Origin: an uncultured Pelagibacteraceae bacterium
GTDB taxonomy: Bacteria; Pseudomonadota; Alphaproteobacteria; Pelagibacterales; Pelagibacteraceae
Length of the DNA: 64,000 nucleotides
Direction of reading: 5' to 3'
Assembly (NCBI GenBank): GCA_902540235.1
Contig: CACBLI010000006.1
Span: forward strand, 1-64,000
The translations under genes and the position numbers were made by a program. The notes beneath the pieces are model-generated. The model made no database searches, was not told where the DNA came from, and saw only the letters and a program-made list of their open reading frames with translations. This document shows positions 8,863 to 19,978 of the stretch, in pieces (the stretch's first letter is position 1; every line of letters starts with the position of its first letter).

Positions 8863-9558
8863 TTGAAAAAAATTTTTGTTCATTTAGGTGCCGGGGCAGG
8901 AGATTTAGACTCCAGAGCAAATTATAGATGTGGTTTTACTGAATTAATAAAAAAAAAAATTACTAAAGAGGACAAAGCTTTTGTAATCGAACCTAACATA
9001 AAAAATCTAAATAAATTAGAAGAATGTTACAAAAATTTTAAAAACGTAAATATTCTAAATTTTGCAATAAGTCACAAAAATACAGACCTATGTGAATTTT
9101 TTTTCACAAAAGATGATGCGCCTCATTATCAAGTTTGTTCTTTGGATATAAATCATGTTAAAAAACATTATCCCAATTCAGTAATTGAAAGCTTTACAGT
9201 AAAAGGCTTAAGAATTAATGAATTTTTTTCAAAATATGTAGGTGAAAAGATTGATTATCTTAGTATTGATCTTGAAGGCGTTGATTATGAGGTTATGATG
9301 GAAATTGACCTTTCGAAATTTCAAATAGAAAATATTTCGATTGAACATCTTCATTTGAATAAATCACAAAAAGAAATCCTAATAAAACATCTAAATATAA
9401 ATGGTTATTCATATTGCGGGTATGGTTATGATCATCTAAATTTTGATTATTTATTTAAAAAAAAAAAAATAATTTGGAATAAATTTTTATCTAATTTTCT
9501 TTGGTTAGTGAGTCATAAAAAATTGAAGTATTTTAATAAATTTATTTTTAAAGACTAG
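8863..9558 (+). CDS. FkbM-family methyltransferase-like protein
   Basis: 231 residues. The pattern VHLGAGAGDLDSRA (SAM-binding loop), AFVIEPNIKNLNKL (acidic residue after strand 2), ILNFAISHKN and DYLSIDLEGVDYEVM (the D-x-EG-x-D strand-4 signature) fits FkbM-type SAM-dependent methyltransferases. Such enzymes often act on sugars or other small molecules; the substrate here is unknown. An in-frame stop at 8854 leaves the TTG at 8863 as the only sensible start. There is no glycosyltransferase neighbourhood, so it stands alone between typA and groEL. The intrinsic hairpin after it mainly serves groEL. Confidence 0.8.
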   Translation: MKKIFVHLGAGAGDLDSRANYRCGFTELIKKKITKEDKAFVIEPNIKNLNKLEECYKNFKNVNILNFAISHKNTDLCEFFFTKDDAPHYQVCSLDINHVKKHYPNSVIESFTVKGLRINEFFSKYVGEKIDYLSIDLEGVDYEVMMEIDLSKFQIENISIEHLHLNKSQKEILIKHLNINGYSYCGYGYDHLNFDYLFKKKKIIWNKFLSNFLWLVSHKKLKYFNKFIFKD

Positions 9559-9561
9559 GAA

Positions 9562-9590
9562 TAAAAAAAAGGGCAGTAAAAACTGCCCTC
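9562..9590 (-). terminator. rho-independent terminator of groESL
   Basis: On the minus strand the sequence forms an 8-bp perfect stem AGGGCAGT/ACTGCCCT with a TTTT loop, followed directly by a run of about eight T. It lies ~30 nt after the groEL stop. It is the only textbook intrinsic terminator I see in the window. In the plus direction the stem is followed by only a weak T-rich tail. Confidence 0.9.
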
Positions 9591-9618
9591 TTTGAATTTT
9601 TGTTTGAGTATAATGGGA

Positions 9619-11298
<1,680 letters not shown>

Positions 11299-11303
11299 TT
11301 AAA

Positions 11304-11594
11304 TTATTTGCTTGAAATACCCATAATGTCTGATTCTTTCATTATGCTGTATTCCTTGCCATCAATTTTGACTTCTGTTCCTGACCATTTGCCAAATAAA
11401 ACTTTATCTCCGACTTTTACATCCATTGGTATTGTTTTGCCGTCTTCAGTTTTTGCACCACCACCAACAGCAACTACTTTGCCCTCTTGAGGTTTTTCCT
11501 GTGCTGTATCAGGTATGATTATTCCACCAGCAGTTTTTTCGCTGCTATCTAAAACTTCTATTAAAACTCTATCGTGTAACGGTCTAAATTTCAT
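11304..11594 (-). CDS. groES: co-chaperonin GroES (10 kDa)
   Basis: 96 residues with the family N-terminus [20 protein letters not shown], the mobile loop around [16 protein letters not shown], and the GKVVAVGGG turn. It caps the GroEL ring. The start is supported by an AAGGAG ribosome-binding site seven bases upstream. A sigma32-like promoter lies 26-54 bases before the start codon, so the groES-groEL pair should be heat-shock inducible. Confidence 0.99.
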   Translation of the reverse strand: MKFRPLHDRVLIEVLDSSEKTAGGIIIPDTAQEKPQEGKVVAVGGGAKTEDGKTIPMDVKVGDKVLFGKWSGTEVKIDGKEYSIMKESDIMGISSK

Positions 11595-11620
11595 AAATTC
11601 TCCTTATTAATATGGTCTTC

Positions 11621-11648
11621 ATATAGAGATTGGCCATACTATTTCAAG
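11621..11648 (-). promoter_or_regulatory. sigma32 (RpoH)-type promoter of groESL
   Basis: On the minus strand: CTTGAAA, 13 bases, then CTCTATAT. This matches the heat-shock consensus (CTTGAA, 13-14 bases, CCCATnT or CCTATAT) well and points at groES with a ~20-nt leader. No CIRCE inverted repeat is visible in the same spacer, so control is probably by RpoH rather than HrcA. Confidence 0.75.
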
Positions 11649-11717
11649 ATATAGTTAAAAATTAGTTAGTTAAAAAACAAAGGAATTTGAGGGTTTTATG
11701 GTTTATAGATTAATTTC

Positions 11718-12536
11718 ATGACTAAAAATTTAGATAAAGAAGGTCTAAGTTCTATAGCAGACAATTATCAGCTATTTTATGTTGACTTATGGGGGGTGGT
11801 TCATAATGGGGTTACTCTTCATCTTGAAGCGATAAAAGCTCTCAAAGAAATCAATAAAAAAAGAAAGGACTATATTTTACTCACAAATGCACCCAGACCT
11901 AATCATGTAGTTAAATCCTTTTTAGAAAAACTAGGTATGGAGAAAGAAATTAGAGAACATGTTTTTACCTCTGGTGAGGCAGCTCTCATTTATTTAAATA
12001 AAAATTTAATTGATAAGTCTTTCTTTCACGTGGGTCCACCAAGAGATTTTGATTTGTTTAAAGACTTTAAAAAAATGAAATTAGATAATATAGAAAAAAG
12101 TGAATATATTTTATGCACTGGATTATTTGATGATCACAATGAGGACTTAAATTATTATAAAGATTTGTTCGAAAAAAATATAAAAAAAAAAATGATTTGT
12201 ACAAATCCCGATTTAATTGTTGACAGAGGAAACACAAGAGAATTTTGTGCTGGTTCTGTTGCGATGATTTTTGAAAAAATGGGTGGAGAAGTCGTTTACT
12301 TTGGAAAACCTTATCCTGAAGTTTATCATCAATCTATTGATAACAAAAATAAAAAAATTCTTTCCATAGGTGATAATTTAAATACTGATATAAAAGGAGC
12401 AAACCTTTTAAATTATGATTCTTTAATAATTTCAAATGGAATTCATAAGAGTGAAATTAAAGAAAAAGGAATTGAAAAAGTTGCAAAATCTTACGAAGCA
12501 ATTTGTAATTATATTCAATCGGAATTGAAATGGTAA
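11718..12536 (+). CDS. HAD-superfamily class IIA hydrolase (TIGR01459-like)
   Basis: 272 residues. The N-terminal catalytic motif LFYVDLWGVVHNG (motif I, with Asp nucleophile), ILLTNAPRP (motif II) and ILSIGDNLNTDIKGAN (motif IV) identify a class IIA HAD phosphatase of the NagD/TIGR01459 type, found widely in alphaproteobacteria. The substrate is unknown. It heads a plus-strand run that continues with ribF (7-nt overlap). That adjacency could mean a phosphatase in flavin synthesis, but this is inference from position only. Confidence 0.85.
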   Translation: MTKNLDKEGLSSIADNYQLFYVDLWGVVHNGVTLHLEAIKALKEINKKRKDYILLTNAPRPNHVVKSFLEKLGMEKEIREHVFTSGEAALIYLNKNLIDKSFFHVGPPRDFDLFKDFKKMKLDNIEKSEYILCTGLFDDHNEDLNYYKDLFEKNIKKKMICTNPDLIVDRGNTREFCAGSVAMIFEKMGGEVVYFGKPYPEVYHQSIDNKNKKILSIGDNLNTDIKGANLLNYDSLIISNGIHKSEIKEKGIEKVAKSYEAICNYIQSELKW

Positions 12537-13456
12537 AATCAACAGAAATATATAAAAATTTTAATATCAACCCAAGATATAAAGAATCAATAATATTAAT
12601 TGGAAATTTTGACGGAGTTCACAAAGGACATCAAAAATTATTCTCATTAGCTAAGAAATATAAAAAAAAATATTCCTCAAAAATTGGGGTGTTGACTTTT
12701 GAACCAATGCCAAAAATGTTTTTTAATAAGAATTTAAATAATTTTAGAATTTCTAATTTAGAGCAAAAAATTGATAATCTCAAAAATCTCGATGTAGATT
12801 TTTTGATAATAAAAAAGTTTGATCAAAAATTCTCAAAAATAAAATCAATAACTTTCATTAAAGAAATATTAGGTAAAAAGTTAAAACCAAAATTCATTTT
12901 TGTAAGTAATAATTTTAGATTTGGTAACAAGAGAGAAGGTAACGTCAGACAGTTGATTAAATTTGAGAGAATGTGTGGTTATAAGGTAGTTAAACCACAA
13001 CCACTATTGACCAATAGAAAAATAGCATCTTCATCGTTAATTAGAAAACTTTTACAAAAAGGAAAATTAGAAAAAGCCAACAAAATTCTGAATAGAAATT
13101 GGTCAATTGTTGGAAAGGTTCAAAAAGGAAGACAGCTTGGAAAAAAAATCGGTTTTCCAACAGCAAACATTGATATTAAAGATTATATTTTAGCCTGCCC
13201 AGGTGTATATGCGGTACAAGCAAAAAGATATGGTAAAAATAATCATATAAAAGGGATTGCAAATTTAGGCTATCGACCAACATTTAATGGAAAAAAAATA
13301 TTATTGGAAGTTCATTTATTTAATTTTTCTGGAAATCTTTATAATAAGTATTTATCAGTAGAATTTAAAAAATTTATAAGAAAAGAAAAAAAATTTAAAG
13401 ATGTTGGCCAACTTAGAAAACAAATTAAAATTGACTTGTTAATAGCAAAAAAATAA
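12530..13456 (+). CDS. ribF: bifunctional riboflavin kinase/FAD synthetase RibF
   Basis: 308 residues, normal length. The N-terminal adenylyltransferase domain shows the nucleotide-binding motif IGNFDGVHKGHQKLF near residue 24 and ASSSLIRKLL. The C-terminal flavokinase domain shows GRQLGKKIGFPTANI and GIANLGYRPTF. It converts riboflavin to FMN and FAD. It overlaps the HAD gene by 7 nt and lies one base before ileS, the common ribF-ileS-lspA order of proteobacteria. Confidence 0.97.
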   Translation: MVKSTEIYKNFNINPRYKESIILIGNFDGVHKGHQKLFSLAKKYKKKYSSKIGVLTFEPMPKMFFNKNLNNFRISNLEQKIDNLKNLDVDFLIIKKFDQKFSKIKSITFIKEILGKKLKPKFIFVSNNFRFGNKREGNVRQLIKFERMCGYKVVKPQPLLTNRKIASSSLIRKLLQKGKLEKANKILNRNWSIVGKVQKGRQLGKKIGFPTANIDIKDYILACPGVYAVQAKRYGKNNHIKGIANLGYRPTFNGKKILLEVHLFNFSGNLYNKYLSVEFKKFIRKEKKFKDVGQLRKQIKIDLLIAKK

Positions 13457-13457
13457 A

Positions 13458-16184
13458 ATGAGCAAATCTCAAATAAATCTTCCTAAAACTGCTTTTTCAA
13501 TGAAAGCAAATTTGCCAATACGAGAACCTGAAATTTTAAAACTTTGGCAAAATATAAATCTTTATGATGAATTAAGAAAATCGAGAAAAGGAGAAGAAAA
13601 ATTTGTTCTTCATGATGGTCCTCCATATGCAAATGGCAATATACACATGGGAACAGCTTTAAATAAAATTTTAAAAGATATAATTGTGAGATTTCATCAA
13701 ATGGACGGAAAAGACTCTGTCTATGTTCCAGGATGGGATTGCCATGGCTTACCAATAGAATGGAAAATTGAAGAACAATACAAAAAAAATAAAAAAAACA
13801 AAAATGAAGTTCCAATCGTTGAGTTTAGAAAAGAATGCAGAGCTTTTGCAGAAAAATGGATAGAAATTCATAAAGATCAATTTAAAAGGTTAGGAGTTGT
13901 AGGAGATTGGGATAATTATTACTCTACAATGAGTTTTGATGCTGAGGCTCAAATAGTAAGAGAACTAGGTAAATTTTTAAAAGAAGGAAGTTTGTATAGA
14001 GGCTTCAAACCTGTTTTATGGTCCACTGTTGAAAAAACAGCTTTAGCAGATGCAGAAGTTGAGTATCAAGATCATAGGTCAGACACTATCTATGCATCTT
14101 TTCCAGTTAAATCGTCAAATATCAAAGAATTAAAAGATAGTGAAATAGTAATTTGGACAACTACCCCATGGACTATTCCAGCCAACAAAGCCTTGGCTTA
14201 CAATGAGAGCCTAGATTATTTATTAATTGAAATAAATGACAATGGAGACTTTAAAAATAAGAAAATTGTTATTGCAGATGCATTAATAGATACAGTCGTA
14301 AAAGATACCAAGATTCAAAGTTTCAAAAAATTAAAAAATTTTAAAGGTAAAGATTTAAAAGGAACAATATGTAATCATCCTTTTTTAAAACTTGGTTATG
14401 ACTATGACATACCTATGCTGGAAGCACGTTTTGTTACTACAGAACAAGGCACTGGAATTGTTCATTGTGCGCCAAGCCATGGACCTGATGATTTTAATTT
14501 GTGTATGAATAATGGAATTAAAGCAATTGAAACAGTTGATGGCGATGGAAGGTATACAAAAAATGTAGCACTTTTTGAAGGTATACATATTTTTAAATCT
14601 AATTCTATTGTAATTGAAAAATTAAAAGAACAAAAAAAATTATTATCGAGCGGTGAACTTGTTCATTCTTATCCTCACTCATGGAGGTCCAAAGCACCAT
14701 TAGTTCACAGAGCAACTCCTCAATGGTTTATTTCTATGGATAGTCATAAGCTAAGAAATAAAGCTTTAAAAGCAATTGATGAAACAACCTTCTATCCTAG
14801 TAAAGGAAAAGAAAGATTAAAATCGATGATTGAATCAAGACCCGACTGGTGTGTTTCAAGACAAAGAGTATGGGGAGTTCCATTACCTATTTTTATTAAC
14901 AAGAAGACAGGTGAAATTTTGATTGATAATGAAGTTTTTGATAATATTGCGAAAATTTATGAAAAAGAGGGATCTGATTGTTGGTTTTCGGATGATCCAC
15001 AAAAATTTCTCGGGAAAAAATATAAAGCTGAAGATTTTGAAAAGTTAAGTGATATCGTAGAGGTATGGTTTGATAGTGGATCTACACACTCATTTGTATT
15101 GGAAAAAAGAAAAGATTTAAAGTGGCCTGCATCTATGTATCTTGAGGGCTCTGATCAACATAGGGGATGGTTTCATTCGTCTCTTTTAGAGTCTTGTGGC
15201 ACTAGAGATCGTGCACCTTTTGAATCTATTCTTTCACATGGTTTTGTAGTTGATGGCAAAGGTTTAAAAATGTCAAAATCTTTGGGAAATGTAATTTCCC
15301 CGGAGGATATTCTTAAAAAATATGGTGCAGATATACTTAGAATTTGGGTTGCTTCCTCAAATTATGCTGAGGATCTTCGAATAGACTATTCAATATTAGA
15401 TCAGCATGCTGAGTCTTATAGAAAAATAAGAAATACCTTTAGATATCTATTAGGCAATTTAAATGACAAATTTGAAGAGAATGAATTAGAAAAAGTTGAT
15501 GTTAATAAATTACCAGAATTGGAGCAATTTATTTTACATAAGATTTATAAATTAAACTTAGATTTTGAAAAAAATTTTAAAAATTATAATTTTCATAATC
15601 TTTATAAGGATTTGTTGAATTTTTGCACTGTAGATTTGTCAGCATTTTATTTTGATATAAGAAAGGATACATTATATTGTGAACCTAAGAACTCTGATAA
15701 AAGAAAATCTACACTATTATTATTAAACATAATTTTAAATTCGTTACTTAAATGGTTTGCGCCTATTTTGTCATTCACAACTGAAGAAATTTATCAACTT
15801 ATATCAAAATCAAAAAAAAGTATTCATCTCCAAAAATTTATTAATTTTCCTAAAAAATTTCATAACGAAAAATTAGGTGAAAGGTGGTCTAAACTTATCA
15901 AAATAAGAGATTTTTGTAATTTGAGTATTGAAGAAAAAAGAGCAAGCAAAGAGATTGGTTCAAGTTTAGAGTCTAGTTTAGAAATAACATTGAGCCAAGA
16001 ATTATTTGAAAATTTTAAAGATGTTGACTTTGCTGAAATTTGCATTACCTCATCGGCAAAAATAAATCAAGGATCAGACAACGAGATTAAAGTTTTAACT
16101 ACAAAAGCTCCTGGAAAAAAATGTCCTATATGTTGGAAAGTAAGTGTGAAGGGATGTAGCAGACCAAATTGTAATATTCAATAA
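13458..16184 (+). CDS. ileS: isoleucyl-tRNA synthetase
   Basis: 908 residues. The class I signature PPYANGNIHMGTALNK (HIGH variant) lies near residue 50 and KMSKSLGN near 600, with the editing domain between them (TTTPWTIPANKALAY). The C-terminal zinc-binding end CPICWKVSVKGCSRPNC is present but compact. It charges tRNA-Ile in the cytoplasm. The stop and the lspA start share one base (TAATG). The operon order ribF-ileS-lspA agrees. Confidence 0.99.
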   Translation: MSKSQINLPKTAFSMKANLPIREPEILKLWQNINLYDELRKSRKGEEKFVLHDGPPYANGNIHMGTALNKILKDIIVRFHQMDGKDSVYVPGWDCHGLPIEWKIEEQYKKNKKNKNEVPIVEFRKECRAFAEKWIEIHKDQFKRLGVVGDWDNYYSTMSFDAEAQIVRELGKFLKEGSLYRGFKPVLWSTVEKTALADAEVEYQDHRSDTIYASFPVKSSNIKELKDSEIVIWTTTPWTIPANKALAYNESLDYLLIEINDNGDFKNKKIVIADALIDTVVKDTKIQSFKKLKNFKGKDLKGTICNHPFLKLGYDYDIPMLEARFVTTEQGTGIVHCAPSHGPDDFNLCMNNGIKAIETVDGDGRYTKNVALFEGIHIFKSNSIVIEKLKEQKKLLSSGELVHSYPHSWRSKAPLVHRATPQWFISMDSHKLRNKALKAIDETTFYPSKGKERLKSMIESRPDWCVSRQRVWGVPLPIFINKKTGEILIDNEVFDNIAKIYEKEGSDCWFSDDPQKFLGKKYKAEDFEKLSDIVEVWFDSGSTHSFVLEKRKDLKWPASMYLEGSDQHRGWFHSSLLESCGTRDRAPFESILSHGFVVDGKGLKMSKSLGNVISPEDILKKYGADILRIWVASSNYAEDLRIDYSILDQHAESYRKIRNTFRYLLGNLNDKFEENELEKVDVNKLPELEQFILHKIYKLNLDFEKNFKNYNFHNLYKDLLNFCTVDLSAFYFDIRKDTLYCEPKNSDKRKSTLLLLNIILNSLLKWFAPILSFTTEEIYQLISKSKKSIHLQKFINFPKKFHNEKLGERWSKLIKIRDFCNLSIEEKRASKEIGSSLESSLEITLSQELFENFKDVDFAEICITSSAKINQGSDNEIKVLTTKAPGKKCPICWKVSVKGCSRPNCNIQ

Positions 16185-16654
16185 TGAATAAAAAAATTTT
16201 TTTAATAAAATTTTTACTAATTTTCTTAATCTTTCTAACCGATCAAATTTCAAAGTATTATATCATAAACATTTTTAAATTTCAGAATGAGGCAATTTAC
16301 CTTACAAGTTTTTTGAACCTTCAATTAATTTGGAATCAGGGTATTGCATTTGGGTTGTTAAGTTTTGAAAATGATTTGTATTATAATTCAATAACATTTT
16401 TGATTGTGGTAGTAATTTTGATATTGCTATTTTTAATTCGAAATCATGATCAATCCTCATATTTCTATTCTATGATAATTGGAGGAGCATTAGGAAATTT
16501 AACTGATAGAATTAGATATTCATCTGTTCCAGATTTTATAGATTTTCATATATTTAACTTTCACTGGTTTGTTTTTAATATTGCTGATATATTTGTTTCT
16601 TTAGGTGTTATTTGCCTTATTGTTGTTGAAATATTTTTTAATAAAATAAAATAA
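16184..16654 (+). CDS. lspA: signal peptidase II (prolipoprotein)
   Basis: 156 residues with four membrane helices. The two catalytic aspartates are visible in GGALGNLTDRIR and FNIADIFVSLG, and the conserved WNQGIAFGLLS motif is present. It cleaves lipoprotein signal peptides at the inner membrane. It is followed with no gap by a gene for a lipoprotein, a fitting neighbour and perhaps a substrate. Confidence 0.97.
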   Translation: MNKKIFLIKFLLIFLIFLTDQISKYYIINIFKFQNEAIYLTSFLNLQLIWNQGIAFGLLSFENDLYYNSITFLIVVVILILLFLIRNHDQSSYFYSMIIGGALGNLTDRIRYSSVPDFIDFHIFNFHWFVFNIADIFVSLGVICLIVVEIFFNKIK

Positions 16655-16972
16655 ATGCATAAAATTAATTTTTATCTGATAATTTTTTCTATTTTTTTAA
16701 CGTCATGTCAGTCAATAAAAGATGGTTTGAGTGGCAGGAAATCGGAAAATAGTGATGAGTTTTTAGTTAAAAAAAAGAATCCTCTAGTAATGCCGCCAAA
16801 ATTTATGGAACTTCCAAAACCTAAGGAAGAGACTTTTGAAAAGGAAATAAGTGTAATTGATGAAACAAATAACATTGAAAATATTCTTAATTTAGAAAAA
16901 ACCCAAAGCGTTAATTCGGAAAAATCCGACTCTGCTGAGGATTTTGTCTTGAAGCAGCTTAAAGATAAATAA
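16655..16972 (+). CDS. small lipoprotein (DUF3035-like)
   Basis: 105 residues. The N-terminal signal peptide ends in a lipobox FLTSC with the lipid-attachment Cys at about residue 18. The mature part includes KKNPLVMPPKFMELPKP, the Pro-rich segment seen in DUF3035 proteins that follow lspA in alphaproteobacteria, and then an acidic tail. The function is unknown. It has no gap after lspA and a one-base overlap with pgi, so it belongs to the same operon. Confidence 0.8.
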   Translation: MHKINFYLIIFSIFLTSCQSIKDGLSGRKSENSDEFLVKKKNPLVMPPKFMELPKPKEETFEKEISVIDETNNIENILNLEKTQSVNSEKSDSAEDFVLKQLKDK

Positions 16973-18141
16973 TGTTTTCATCTAACATTGAATTTAAAAA
17001 TTTTAGTATAAAAAAAAATAATTCTAAGATTAAAAAAATTTTAAATGAATTATTAGATAATTATTCAAAAAAAAATAATCAACTACTTTTAAGTTTATCG
17101 AAAAAATATAAATATAAATTCAAATTTCAAAATATTAAAAAATATAAAAAATTCAAACATTATAGAATTTTTGGTATGGGAGGCTCTAGTTTAGGCGCTG
17201 AGGCTATCTATTCTTTCTTGAATAGAAAAATTAGGAAAAGATTTTCATTTGTAAATAACATTGATTTATCTCGTAATAGGAATAATAAAATTAATCAATT
17301 AAATATAATTATCTCTAAATCAGGAAATACCCTTGAGACTCTAACGAATTTGAATTATCAAAAAGTAAAAAAAAACTGTTTATTCATAACTGAAAATAAA
17401 AACAGTTATCTTAGAAACCTTGCCTTAAAACTTAAAAGTGAAATAATAGAGCATAACAACTTTATTGGAGGAAGATACTCAGTTTTATCGGAAACAGGAA
17501 TGATACCAGCATTTTTTATGGGACTTGAACCAAATAATTTTAAAAGATTAGATAATTTGATCTCAAGTAATAAATTTATAAATATGCTGACTTATAATGT
17601 TTCATCAATTTTTTCATTTCACCAAAAGAAAAAAAACAATTCTATAATATTAAATTACGACGAAAACTCGAACGATCTCTTTTATTGGTATCAACAATTA
17701 GTTGCAGAAAGTTTAGGAAAGTCTTCAAAAGGTATTTTGCCGATTGTCTCTCCAGTTCCAAAAGATAACCATAGTGTTATGCAGCTCTACTTAGATGGTT
17801 TTAAAAAAAATTTTTTTACCTTTTTTTATGTAATGGATAATGATCTAAAAAAAATTGAAAATAAGTCTTTATTGGACTCACATAAATATTTAAGAAATAA
17901 AAAAATATCAGATATCTTATATTCTCAATTTAGAGCTACTCAAAATGTTTTTTTAAAAAAAAAGATACCATTTAGAAGTTTTATTATAAAAAAAAGAGAC
18001 GAAAAAACACTAGGAGAGTTATTTGCCTTTTTTATTTTAGAAACAATTCTTTTAGGAAAAGCGCTAAACATTAATCCTTATGATCAACCTGCTGTAGAGT
18101 CAATTAAGATCAATTCTTTTAAAATTTTAAAAAATATTTAA
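16972..18141 (+). CDS. pgi: glucose-6-phosphate isomerase (short form)
   Basis: 389 residues, much shorter than the ~550 of the E. coli enzyme. The SIS-type phosphosugar motifs are intact: FGMGGSSLGAEAIYSF, SKSGNTLETL, and the WYQQLVAESLGKSSKGILPI region with the catalytic Glu. It interconverts glucose-6-P and fructose-6-P. The Lys/Asn content is extreme. The identification as pgi rests on these motifs. Its stop is shared with rsmD on the other strand (TTAA). Confidence 0.88.
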   Translation: MFSSNIEFKNFSIKKNNSKIKKILNELLDNYSKKNNQLLLSLSKKYKYKFKFQNIKKYKKFKHYRIFGMGGSSLGAEAIYSFLNRKIRKRFSFVNNIDLSRNRNNKINQLNIIISKSGNTLETLTNLNYQKVKKNCLFITENKNSYLRNLALKLKSEIIEHNNFIGGRYSVLSETGMIPAFFMGLEPNNFKRLDNLISSNKFINMLTYNVSSIFSFHQKKKNNSIILNYDENSNDLFYWYQQLVAESLGKSSKGILPIVSPVPKDNHSVMQLYLDGFKKNFFTFFYVMDNDLKKIENKSLLDSHKYLRNKKISDILYSQFRATQNVFLKKKIPFRSFIIKKRDEKTLGELFAFFILETILLGKALNINPYDQPAVESIKINSFKILKNI

Positions 18142-18698
18142 TTAGCAAATATTATTTTTGATATACCGTAAAATCTTAAATCTATAATATTCAATTTTTT
18201 AGTGAGTTTAATATTATCTTTTTTATGTCGATGAACTATAAATATTCCATTTTTATTAAGGATGTTTTTTTTCAAAATTTCCTCAATTATAAAATTTATT
18301 CTTTCCTCTCTGTAAGGTGGATCAAGAAAAATTATATCTAATTTTAACTCATTTTTTTGAATGTTCTCAATAAATTTAAAACAATCTAATTTATGAAGGT
18401 GGGAATTTTTTTGACATTTGAGGTTTTTTATATTTTTATCTAATGACAAGACTGCACTGGGATAATTCTCAACAAACAAACATTTTTTTGCACCTCTTGA
18501 TATTGCCTCCAAACCAAACGAGCCAGAACCTGAGAATAGATCTAAAATAACAGAATTTTTTAGGTTGATATTAATTTTATTTGAATGCTCAATTACATTA
18601 AATAATGCTTCTTTGACTAAATCTCTTAAAGGTCTCGTAGTTTTATCCTTAGGAAGATTAATTTTTTTACCTTTAAATTTTCCAGAAATAATTCTCAT
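18138..18698 (-). CDS. rsmD: 16S rRNA (guanine966-N2)-methyltransferase RsmD
   Basis: 186 residues. The N-terminal MRIISGKFKGKKINLP, the TRPLRDLVKEALFNVIEH motif, the SAM loop LDLFSGSGSFGLEAISRGA and the catalytic DPPY in IIFLDPPYREE are diagnostic. It methylates G966 of 16S rRNA on the 30S subunit. Its start overlaps the purD stop by 4 nt (same strand), and its stop coincides with that of pgi on the opposite strand. Confidence 0.97.
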   Translation of the reverse strand: MRIISGKFKGKKINLPKDKTTRPLRDLVKEALFNVIEHSNKININLKNSVILDLFSGSGSFGLEAISRGAKKCLFVENYPSAVLSLDKNIKNLKCQKNSHLHKLDCFKFIENIQKNELKLDIIFLDPPYREERINFIIEEILKKNILNKNGIFIVHRHKKDNIKLTKKLNIIDLRFYGISKIIFAN

Positions 18699-19957
18699 TG
18701 ATCAATAACTTTATGACCAATATCTTTTCTATAAAAACCATTTTTCCAATTCAATTTTGCTAAAAGACTTAAGGCTTTATCTCTGGCAGATTTAAAAAAA
18801 TTAGATCTAATAACTATATTTAAAACTCTGCCTCCATTAGAGTAAATTTTTCCATTAATTGATTTTGTTCCCGCATGAAATAAGAACTCACTATTTTCTA
18901 ATTTAAGATTACTTAAGTTCAATTCGATATTATTTTCATAGTTTTCAGGATACCCTTTTGAACACATTACAATACAAAGACTTTTATCATTATACCATTC
19001 TATCGTTGTATTTTTTAAATTTTCTTCAATGCATGCGTTAATTAATAATCCAAAATCAGTTTTAAGTTTTGGTAAAAGAGCCTGACACTCTGGATCACCC
19101 ATCCTAACATTATATTCAATTAAAAAGGGCTCGCCTTTAATTATCATTAAGCCAGCATATAAAAATCCTTTAAATGTTGAATTTTCCTCTCTTAAACCTC
19201 TTAAAGTTGGTTCTATAATTTTGTCAATTATTTTTTTATTTAAAACTTTATTTTCCAATCTCGATGGAGAGTAGGCTCCCATCCCCCCTGTATTTTTGCC
19301 CTTATCTCCTTCAAGTACTCTTTTATGATCTTGTGCTGTTCCAAACTGTTTATAATTTTTTCCATCTGAAATAATAAAAAAGCTCATTTCTTCACCATCT
19401 AAAAATTCTTCGATTAGTAGCTGTTTTGCTTTTCCAAATTTACCATTAAAAATTTCTTTAATAGCTATTTTTGCTTGATCATTAGTTTCAGAAATATAAA
19501 CGCCTTTCCCTGCAGCCAAACCATCTGCTTTTATTACTATTGGATAATTGCAGTTTTTGAGAAACTTTTCTGCATCCTTAACATTAAAAAAAATACCAAA
19601 TTTTGCAGTTGGTATATTAAAATTTTGACAGAGTTTTTTAGTAAAAATTTTTGAACCTTCTAACTGTGAAGCAAATTTATTAGGCCCAAAAACCTTTATA
19701 TTGTATTTTTCCAAATAATCGACAATTCCATCTACAAGCGGTTTTTCGGGACCAACAATAAGAAAATCAATTTTTTTATCAATCGTAAAATTTTTTAATT
19801 CTTCAAAATTATTTAGATCAATTTCTATATTTTCAGCAATTTGTTTCGTCCCTGCATTTCCAGGAAAACAGTAAATTTTTTCAATTATTTTTGATTTTTT
19901 TAAAGAGTCACATAAAGCATGTTCTCTACCTCCACTTCCTATTATTCCAACTTTCAT
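18695..19957 (-). CDS. purD: phosphoribosylamine-glycine ligase
   Basis: 420 residues, full length. The N-terminus VGIIGSGGREHALCDSL, the ATP-grasp segment IVIKADGLAAGKGVYIS and YNVRMGDPECQALLPKL are classic PurD motifs. It catalyses the second step of purine synthesis. It is divergent from the DUF2093 gene with only 21 nt between the start codons, so the two promoters must overlap coding sequence or be nearly leaderless. Confidence 0.98.
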   Translation of the reverse strand: MKVGIIGSGGREHALCDSLKKSKIIEKIYCFPGNAGTKQIAENIEIDLNNFEELKNFTIDKKIDFLIVGPEKPLVDGIVDYLEKYNIKVFGPNKFASQLEGSKIFTKKLCQNFNIPTAKFGIFFNVKDAEKFLKNCNYPIVIKADGLAAGKGVYISETNDQAKIAIKEIFNGKFGKAKQLLIEEFLDGEEMSFFIISDGKNYKQFGTAQDHKRVLEGDKGKNTGGMGAYSPSRLENKVLNKKIIDKIIEPTLRGLREENSTFKGFLYAGLMIIKGEPFLIEYNVRMGDPECQALLPKLKTDFGLLINACIEENLKNTTIEWYNDKSLCIVMCSKGYPENYENNIELNLSNLKLENSEFLFHAGTKSINGKIYSNGGRVLNIVIRSNFFKSARDKALSLLAKLNWKNGFYRKDIGHKVIDQ

Positions 19958-19978
19958 ATATTAATATATAAACTAAAA

